A DNA stretch of 20,203 nucleotides from Prevotella sp. UBA2746. GTDB lineage: Bacteria > Bacteroidota > Bacteroidia > Bacteroidales > Bacteroidaceae. Shown one piece after another: positions 15,456 through 20,203 of this stretch; within the stretch, counting starts at the first letter, position 1, and each line of letters opens with the position of its first letter. The stretch is from contig DEJO01000016.1 in NCBI GenBank assembly GCA_002353555.1, positions 22,069-42,271 of the forward strand, in the 5' to 3' direction. The notes under the pieces were generated by a model. It ran no database searches, was not told the origin of the DNA, and was given only the letters and a program-made list of their open reading frames with translations. The position numbers and the translations under genes are program-made.

Positions 15456-16664
15456 ATGAAAAAGTTAGTTTTATTCTTTGCTGCTGCTGCTATGGCAGTG
15501 TCTGCTTCTGCACAGGTAACTGTTGAGGGAAGCAAATTTACCGACAACATTTATGTTGGTATCAACGGTGGTGTAGGTGTTGTTCCTAAGCACAACAAGT
15601 GGATGAAGAACCTGATGCCGAATTTTGGTATTCGCGTAGGTAAGAACATCACTCCGGTCTTCGGTCTTGCTATCGACGGAACAGCTTACATGGCTCTGCG
15701 TCAGGAGAATCCCTTCGTAGCTAACCATAACGTTGTAAGCACCGCTTTCAAGGCTATTAACACTTCTGTTCTCGGAACTGTTAACTTCAACAACCTGTTT
15801 GCTGGTTACAAGGGTGAGCCCCGTGCTGTCGAGATCAGCGGTCTCTTCGGTATTGGATGGTTCCACACCTTCGGTTCTCACAAGGGAAGCCGTCTGTTCG
15901 AGAATCCTTTCTATGCAATTGCCAATCAGTATGGAGTTCAAATCGATCCTACCCGCATGGATCTCGATGACATTGATGGTGTTCTTGTGGACTACGCTGG
16001 ATTTGGTGACAAGGTTAGCCAGAACAAGCTGTCTTCTAAGGCTGCTTTGAACATTGCTTTCAACTTCGGTTCTGCAAAGCAGTGGCAGTTCTATGTTGAG
16101 CCTTCTATGACTTGGATCTTCGGTTTGCACAACCACGCTACTCGCATTGGTGCTACGACTTCTGATCCTGCTTACAACATCAACAACTCTATCTTCGGTC
16201 TTAACGCAGGTCTTGTTTACAAGTTCAAGAACTCTAACGGTACTCACAACTTCAAGATTGCTCAGCTCCGCGACCAGGCTGAAATCGATGAGCTGAACCG
16301 CATCATCAACGAGCTCCGCAACCGCAAGCCTGAGGTGATCACCAAGGAAGTCATCAAGGAAGTTCCGGTTGGTAAGGAAGTTCGCGTAGAAGACCTCGTA
16401 TTCGTAACCTTCGCACAGGGCAAGTACAACCTGACCAACGATGCTAAGGCAGCTCTTGACAAGGTTAAGGAAGGTGCTCACGTACAGATCGTAGGTACTG
16501 CTTCTCCTGAGGGTAGCAAGGAACTCAACGACCGTCTGTCTCAGAACCGTGCAAACGCTGTTGCTGACTACCTGAAGGGTCGCGGCGTCGTTGTTGACGA
16601 GGCTATCGGTAAGGGTGTTCAGGGCACTACTTCTAACCGTCTGGCTATCGTTTACGTAAAGTAA
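15456..16664 (+). CDS. OmpA-family major outer membrane protein
   Basis: This 402-residue protein has a signal peptide (1-19, ending ASA-Q), an N-terminal beta-barrel region (about 25-270, with alternating aromatic strands such as NIYVGINGGVG and ISGLFGIGWFHTFG), a short coiled-coil linker (EIDELNRIINELRNRKP), and a C-terminal OmpA domain (about 305-402). The latter has the peptidoglycan-binding pattern LNDRLSQNRANAVADYLKGRG and VGTASPEGS. It anchors the outer membrane to the cell wall. The codons favour T-ending forms (GCT, GGT, GTT), quite unlike the C-ending choice of its neighbours, which fits high expression rather than foreign origin. It has its own promoter and terminator and so is a single-gene unit. 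Confidence 0.93.
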   Translation: MKKLVLFFAAAAMAVSASAQVTVEGSKFTDNIYVGINGGVGVVPKHNKWMKNLMPNFGIRVGKNITPVFGLAIDGTAYMALRQENPFVANHNVVSTAFKAINTSVLGTVNFNNLFAGYKGEPRAVEISGLFGIGWFHTFGSHKGSRLFENPFYAIANQYGVQIDPTRMDLDDIDGVLVDYAGFGDKVSQNKLSSKAALNIAFNFGSAKQWQFYVEPSMTWIFGLHNHATRIGATTSDPAYNINNSIFGLNAGLVYKFKNSNGTHNFKIAQLRDQAEIDELNRIINELRNRKPEVITKEVIKEVPVGKEVRVEDLVFVTFAQGKYNLTNDAKAALDKVKEGAHVQIVGTASPEGSKELNDRLSQNRANAVADYLKGRGVVVDEAIGKGVQGTTSNRLAIVYVK

Positions 16665-16711
16665 TCGACTGACAACAGCTAAGAAGTAATCCTTAGATTA
16701 CACAATACAAG

Positions 16712-16744
16712 GCTCCTGGTGCTTAGGCATCAGGAGCTTTTTTT
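16712..16744 (+). terminator. Intrinsic terminator after the OmpA-family gene
   Basis: GCTCCTGGTGC (16712-16722) pairs with GCATCAGGAGC (16727-16737) across a TTAG loop, an 11-bp stem with one G-T pair, followed by seven T residues (16738-16744). It lies 48 bases after the stop codon and is the clearest intrinsic terminator in the window. Confidence 0.93.
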
Positions 16745-16754
16745 ATGTAATTAG

Positions 16755-16785
16755 TTGCATATTAGGTGGAAATCACGTATCTTTG
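16755..16785 (+). promoter_or_regulatory. Promoter of ilvD-ilvB
   Basis: TTG at 16755-16757 and TATCTTTG at 16778-16785 are 20 bases apart. The -7 box is a full match; the -33 box is partial. Transcription should begin about 16790-16792, so the tandem repeats at 16794-16852 lie at the very start of a roughly 90-base leader. Confidence 0.78.
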
Positions 16786-16793
16786 CACTTTCA

Positions 16794-16852
16794 AAATGGT
16801 ATGTTTAGCATCCCTAAATGGTATGTTTAGCACACCTGAACGATAGGTTTTA
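16794..16852 (+). repeat. Tandem 22-bp repeats in the ilvD leader
   Basis: AAATGGTATGTTTAGCA occurs at 16794-16810 and again without change at 16816-16832. A third, degenerate copy starts 22 bases later at 16838 (10 of 17 positions match). The five-base spacers are TCCCT and CACCT. On the minus strand the units read ATACCAT, the same heptamer pair as at 124-164. The position, just after the expected transcript start, would suit an operator or an RNA-binding site. Confidence 0.8.
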
Positions 16853-16880
16853 TAAAAAACAATAAGTAAAGACAAGTTCT

Positions 16881-18689
16881 ATGAAGCATCAGTTGCGTAG
16901 TGCTGTATGCACGGAAGGTAGAAAGATGGCAGGTGCCCGCGCTCTGTGGGTAGCTGCAGGTATGAAGCAGGAGCAGTTTGGCAAGCCCATTATTGCCATC
17001 GTCAACTCGTTCACCCAGTTTGTACCGGGACACACCCATCTGCATGAGATAGGTCAGATCGTCAAACAGGAGATTGAGGCGATGGGGTGTTATGCTGCCG
17101 AGTTCAATACGATTGCCATTGACGACGGTATCGCGATGGGACATGACGGCATGCTCTATTCGCTGCCGAGCCGTGACATTATTGCCGATTCGGTAGAATA
17201 TATGGTCAACGCACATAAGGCTGATGCCATGATTTGTATTTCCAACTGTGACAAGGTGACACCAGGAATGCTGATGGCATCCATGCGAATGAACATCCCG
17301 ACGGTGTTCTGTTCGGGCGGACCGATGGAGGCAGGTCGCTGGCGCGGTGAGAATGCCGACCTGATAACGGCAATGGTGAAGGGAGCCGACCCGTCGGTCA
17401 CCGATGAGGAAATCCATGAGTTGGAGCGTTGTGCCTGTCCGGGTTGCGGTAGCTGTTCCGGCATGTTTACGGCAAACTCCATGAACTCGTTGACAGAAGC
17501 TATCGGCTTGTCGCTTCCCGGAAACGGAACCATCCTTGCCACCCATACCAACCGCGTAGAACTCTTCAAGGCGGCTGCCCGTCAGGTGGTAAAGAACGCT
17601 TTTGCCTATTATGAAGATGGTGACGAGAGCGTCCTGCCCCGTAGCATAGCCACTCGCGATGCCTTCCTGAATGCCATGACCCTCGACATAGCCATGGGCG
17701 GCAGCACCAATACCGTGCTCCACCTGTTGGCTGTTGCTCAGGAGGCCGGTGCCGATTTCAAGATGGAAGACATTGATCAGCTGAGCCGCAAGGTGCCGTG
17801 TCTGTGTAAGTTGGCACCGAACACCCAGAAATATAGCGTACAGGAATGTAACCGTGCCGGCGGCATCCTCGGTATCATGAATGAACTGGCAAAGGGAGGA
17901 TTGCTGAGTCTCGATGCAAAGAGAGTAGACGGCAAGACGCTTGGTGAACAGCTGAAAGCATACGATATTACATCTGGTGCTGTCTCTGAGGAGGCCAACC
18001 GCATCTATCAGAGCGCTCCCGGAAACAAGTTCTCCACGAAGATAGGTTCTCAGTCTTCGCAATGGGGCACTCTTGACACCGACCGTGCCAACGGTTGTAT
18101 CCGCGACATCGAGCATGCCTATACGAAAGACGGCGGATTGGCTGTCCTTTTCGGCAACATCGCTCAGGATGGTTGCGTGGTGAAAACAGCTGGTGTGGAT
18201 GAGGAGTTGTGGCACTTTGAAGGTCCTGCCGTTGTCTTCGACTCACAGGAAGATGCCTGTGACGGTATCCTCGGCGGTAAGGTGAAGAGCGGTGACTGTG
18301 TGGTCATCACTCACGAAGGTCCGAAGGGTGGCCCCGGAATGCAGGAGATGCTCTATCCAACCTCTTATATCAAGAGCATGCATCTTGGTAAGGAGTGCGC
18401 ATTGATTACTGACGGACGTTTCTCCGGCGGTACGAGTGGATTGAGCATCGGGCACATCTCACCCGAAGCAGCTGCTGGTGGCAATATCGGAAAGATTAAG
18501 GATGGAGACATCATTGAGATAGACATCCCCAGCCGTAGCATCAATGTGAAACTCAGCGATGAAGAACTGGCAGCGCGTCCGCAACAGCCGCTGAAGCGTA
18601 ACCGTATGGTTAGCAAGGCGTTGCGTGCATACGCCAAAAGCGTTTCTTCTGCGGACAAAGGTGGCGTGAGGATTATAAATGAAGAATGA
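16881..18689 (+). CDS. ilvD: Dihydroxy-acid dehydratase IlvD
   Basis: The 602-residue enzyme dehydrates 2,3-dihydroxy-isovalerate and 2,3-dihydroxy-3-methylvalerate to the 2-oxoacid precursors of valine and isoleucine. It follows E. coli IlvD closely, including FGKPIIAIVNSFTQFVPGH, FNTIAIDDGIAMGHDGMLYS, SNCDKVTPGMLMAS with Cys123, GCGSCSGMFTANSMN with Cys192, MTLDIAMGGSTNTVLHLLA and DGRFSGGTSGLSIGH. The FVPGH form lacks the extra cysteine seen in [2Fe-2S] IlvD enzymes, so an oxygen-sensitive [4Fe-4S] type is expected. The last residues (NEE and stop) are written by a heptamer repeat array and differ from the E. coli tail. Translation starts at 16881 after an A-rich leader, and ilvB follows 10 bases after the stop. 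Confidence 0.97.
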   Translation: MKHQLRSAVCTEGRKMAGARALWVAAGMKQEQFGKPIIAIVNSFTQFVPGHTHLHEIGQIVKQEIEAMGCYAAEFNTIAIDDGIAMGHDGMLYSLPSRDIIADSVEYMVNAHKADAMICISNCDKVTPGMLMASMRMNIPTVFCSGGPMEAGRWRGENADLITAMVKGADPSVTDEEIHELERCACPGCGSCSGMFTANSMNSLTEAIGLSLPGNGTILATHTNRVELFKAAARQVVKNAFAYYEDGDESVLPRSIATRDAFLNAMTLDIAMGGSTNTVLHLLAVAQEAGADFKMEDIDQLSRKVPCLCKLAPNTQKYSVQECNRAGGILGIMNELAKGGLLSLDAKRVDGKTLGEQLKAYDITSGAVSEEANRIYQSAPGNKFSTKIGSQSSQWGTLDTDRANGCIRDIEHAYTKDGGLAVLFGNIAQDGCVVKTAGVDEELWHFEGPAVVFDSQEDACDGILGGKVKSGDCVVITHEGPKGGPGMQEMLYPTSYIKSMHLGKECALITDGRFSGGTSGLSIGHISPEAAAGGNIGKIKDGDIIEIDIPSRSINVKLSDEELAARPQQPLKRNRMVSKALRAYAKSVSSADKGGVRIINEE

Positions 18690-18719
18690 AGGTTGAAGAA
18701 TGAAGAATGAAGAATTGAA
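18678..18719. repeat. Array of six heptamers spanning the ilvD/ilvB junction
   Basis: Units are AATGAAG, AATGAAG, GTTGAAG, AATGAAG, AATGAAG, AATTGAA. The ilvD stop codon (18687-18689) lies in the second unit and the ilvB ATG (18700) in the fourth. Because seven is not a multiple of three, gain or loss of one unit would shift the end of ilvD and the spacing or frame of ilvB. Confidence 0.9.
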
Positions 18720-20203
18720 AGGCTCAAAGAGCCTAAAAGACCGCATAACAGGAGCGAAAGCGCTGATGCGGGCATTGCAGGCAGAGGGCGTGAAGACGAT
18801 CTTCGGCTACCCAGGCGGTGCTATCATGCCTGTCTATGATGCGCTGTTCGACTATACGCGAGGTGAAAAGAAATGTTTCGACCACGTTTTGGTGCGTCAC
18901 GAACAAGCAGCCGCTCATGCCGCTGAGGGCTATGCCCGTGTGTCGGGTGAGGTTGGTGTAGCGTTGGTGACCAGTGGTCCCGGCGTGACGAACACGCTGA
19001 CAGGTATCGCCGATGCCATGATGGACTCTACGCCTATTGTCGTCATTGCCGGTCAGGTGGCCATTTCATCCTTGGGAACAGATGCTTTTCAGGAAGTAGA
19101 CCTTGTGGGTGTGGCGCAACCTATTTCCAAGTGGAGCTATCAGATACGCCGTGCCGAGGACATCGCCTGGGCTGTGAGCCGCGCTTTCTATATTGCCCGT
19201 AGCGGCCGTCCCGGTCCTGTCGTCCTCGACTTCCCCCGTAATGCGCAGGTTGAAGAGATTGAATGGGAGCCGAAGAAGGTAGACTTTGTACGTTCATACG
19301 TGCCTTATCCGAAAGCCGATGCCGACGCTATTCGTGAGGCAGCGGCACTCATCAACAATGCCAAGAAGCCGTTGGCGCTGGTAGGGCAGGGCGTCGAGTT
19401 GGGTAATGCGCAGGAAGAACTGAAGGCTTTCCTTGAGAAAGCCGACATCCCAGCCGGTCGTACCATGTTAGGACTGAGTGCATTACCGTCCGACCATCCG
19501 CTGAATGTTGGTATGTTGGGCATGCACGGCAACTATGCTGTTAATCTGAAGGAACAACAGTGTGACGTCCTGATTGCTATCGGTATGCGTTTCAGTGACC
19601 GTGTGACGGGCAACGTGAAGACCTATGCCAAGCAAGCAAAGATCATCCATTTGGATATTGACCCCAGCGAGATAGACAAGAATGTGCAGACGACGGTGGC
19701 TGTCGTGGCCGATTGCAAGGAGTCGCTGCCTGCCATCACCGCCCTGCTGAACAAGAACAAGCATAAGGAGTGGCGCGATTCCTTCAAGCCTCTTGACGAG
19801 AAAGAGCGTGTGAAGGTCATAGAGCCTGCCATCCATCCTAAAGACGGTCCGCTACTGATGGGAGAGGTTGTTCATGCGGTGGCTGAGCAGGCTGCCGATG
19901 ATGCCATCCTCGTGACGGATGTTGGTCAGAACCAGCTCTTCGCTACCCGTTATTTCAAATACCATCACAAGCGCAGCATCTGTACCAGTGGCGGATTGGG
20001 AACCATGGGCTACGGAATGCCGGCAGCTGTCGGAGCTACCTTCGCTTCACCAGACCGTCAGGTGGTTTGCTTCATGGGCGACGGAGGCTTCCAGATGTGC
20101 ATAGAAGAGTTGGGTACCATCATGGAATGGAAGGCTCCCGTGAAGATGATTCTGCTGAACAACCATTACTTGGGAAATGTGCGCCAGTGGCAGGACATGT
20201 TCT
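18700..20203 (+). CDS. ilvB: Acetolactate synthase large subunit IlvB (3' end beyond window)
   Basis: The open frame runs from ATG 18700 to the window edge, 501 codons of an expected 560-600. The first 15 or so residues come partly from the heptamer array; family similarity begins at RITGAKALMRAL. The thiamine-diphosphate enzyme motifs are present: FGYPGGAIMPVYDAL, RHEQAAAHAAEGYAR with the catalytic Glu68, SGPGVTNTLTGIADAM, TDAFQEVDLVG, and GDGGFQMCIEELGT with LLNNHYLGNVRQWQ. The enzyme condenses two pyruvates, or pyruvate with 2-oxobutyrate, as the first shared step of valine and isoleucine synthesis. It lies 10 bases after ilvD on the same transcript. The regulatory subunit and ilvC are probably further downstream but are not seen. 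A start at 18766 would cut into the family domain. Confidence 0.95.
   Translation, partial: MKNEELKGSKSLKDRITGAKALMRALQAEGVKTIFGYPGGAIMPVYDALFDYTRGEKKCFDHVLVRHEQAAAHAAEGYARVSGEVGVALVTSGPGVTNTLTGIADAMMDSTPIVVIAGQVAISSLGTDAFQEVDLVGVAQPISKWSYQIRRAEDIAWAVSRAFYIARSGRPGPVVLDFPRNAQVEEIEWEPKKVDFVRSYVPYPKADADAIREAAALINNAKKPLALVGQGVELGNAQEELKAFLEKADIPAGRTMLGLSALPSDHPLNVGMLGMHGNYAVNLKEQQCDVLIAIGMRFSDRVTGNVKTYAKQAKIIHLDIDPSEIDKNVQTTVAVVADCKESLPAITALLNKNKHKEWRDSFKPLDEKERVKVIEPAIHPKDGPLLMGEVVHAVAEQAADDAILVTDVGQNQLFATRYFKYHHKRSICTSGGLGTMGYGMPAAVGATFASPDRQVVCFMGDGGFQMCIEELGTIMEWKAPVKMILLNNHYLGNVRQWQDMF

Noticed and set aside
15456..16664. Horizontal transfer of the OmpA-family gene based on its different base composition
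   Set aside because: No mobile-element signs; the T-ending codon preference and strong expression signals are better explained by selection for high expression.
16796..16846. A possible 16-residue leader peptide upstream of ilvD (begins MVCLAS)
   Set aside because: It is produced by the tandem repeats, has no run of Leu, Ile or Val codons, and no terminator/antiterminator hairpins follow, so classical attenuation is not supported.

Overview
The window looks like chromosomal DNA of a Bacteroidales bacterium, most likely Prevotella or a close relative. The evidence is a SusC/SusD pair with a typical lipobox, promoters of the Bacteroidetes form TTTG-N19/20-TAnnTTTG in front of most transcription units, few strong Shine-Dalgarno sites, a four-subunit 2-oxoacid:ferredoxin oxidoreductase operon preceded by a tiny TPR gene, and a highly expressed OmpA-type porin. 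No rRNA, tRNA, CRISPR array or transposase is visible. The genus is inference; the phylum is well supported.

Layout. (1) 187-7843: five co-directional genes, all predicted to be exported: a PstS-like solute-binding protein, a SusC-type TonB-dependent transporter, a SusD lipoprotein, a secreted double-OsmC protein, and a secreted C_GCAxxG_C_C redox protein. No polysaccharide-degrading enzyme is nearby, so this is not an ordinary polysaccharide utilisation locus. It is the best candidate here for an undescribed system, possibly uptake of a small ligand coupled to periplasmic thiol chemistry. (2) 7951-9841: a secreted endonuclease/exonuclease/phosphatase-fold enzyme, convergent with and overlapping a GYF_2 (DUF4339) membrane protein on the minus strand. 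(3) 9977-12252: ffh (SRP GTPase) and folD. (4) 12326-15170: a 59-residue TPR protein, then ferredoxin, alpha, beta and gamma subunits of a Vor/Kor-type oxidoreductase. (5) 15365-16744: an OmpA-family porin with its own promoter and a clear intrinsic terminator. (6) 16755 to the end: ilvD and the start of ilvB (cut by the window edge), the core of valine/isoleucine synthesis.

How they fit together. The metabolic genes in the right half centre on 2-oxoacids and branched-chain amino acids. A Vor-type enzyme interconverts 2-oxoacids and acyl-CoAs using ferredoxin, and IlvD and IlvB make the branched 2-oxoacids. IlvD is of the E. coli type, which carries an oxygen-sensitive Fe-S cluster, in keeping with an anaerobe.

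Non-coding structure is unusually rich. Heptamer arrays sit exactly at gene junctions and supply stop and start codons. A motif with direct repeats of ATACCAT about 22-23 bp apart appears both at the first promoter and, in opposite orientation, in the ilvD leader. A 31-bp repeat occurs twice after the gamma-subunit gene, and a perfect 12-bp hairpin lies inside the signal-peptide codons of the C_GCAxxG_C_C gene.
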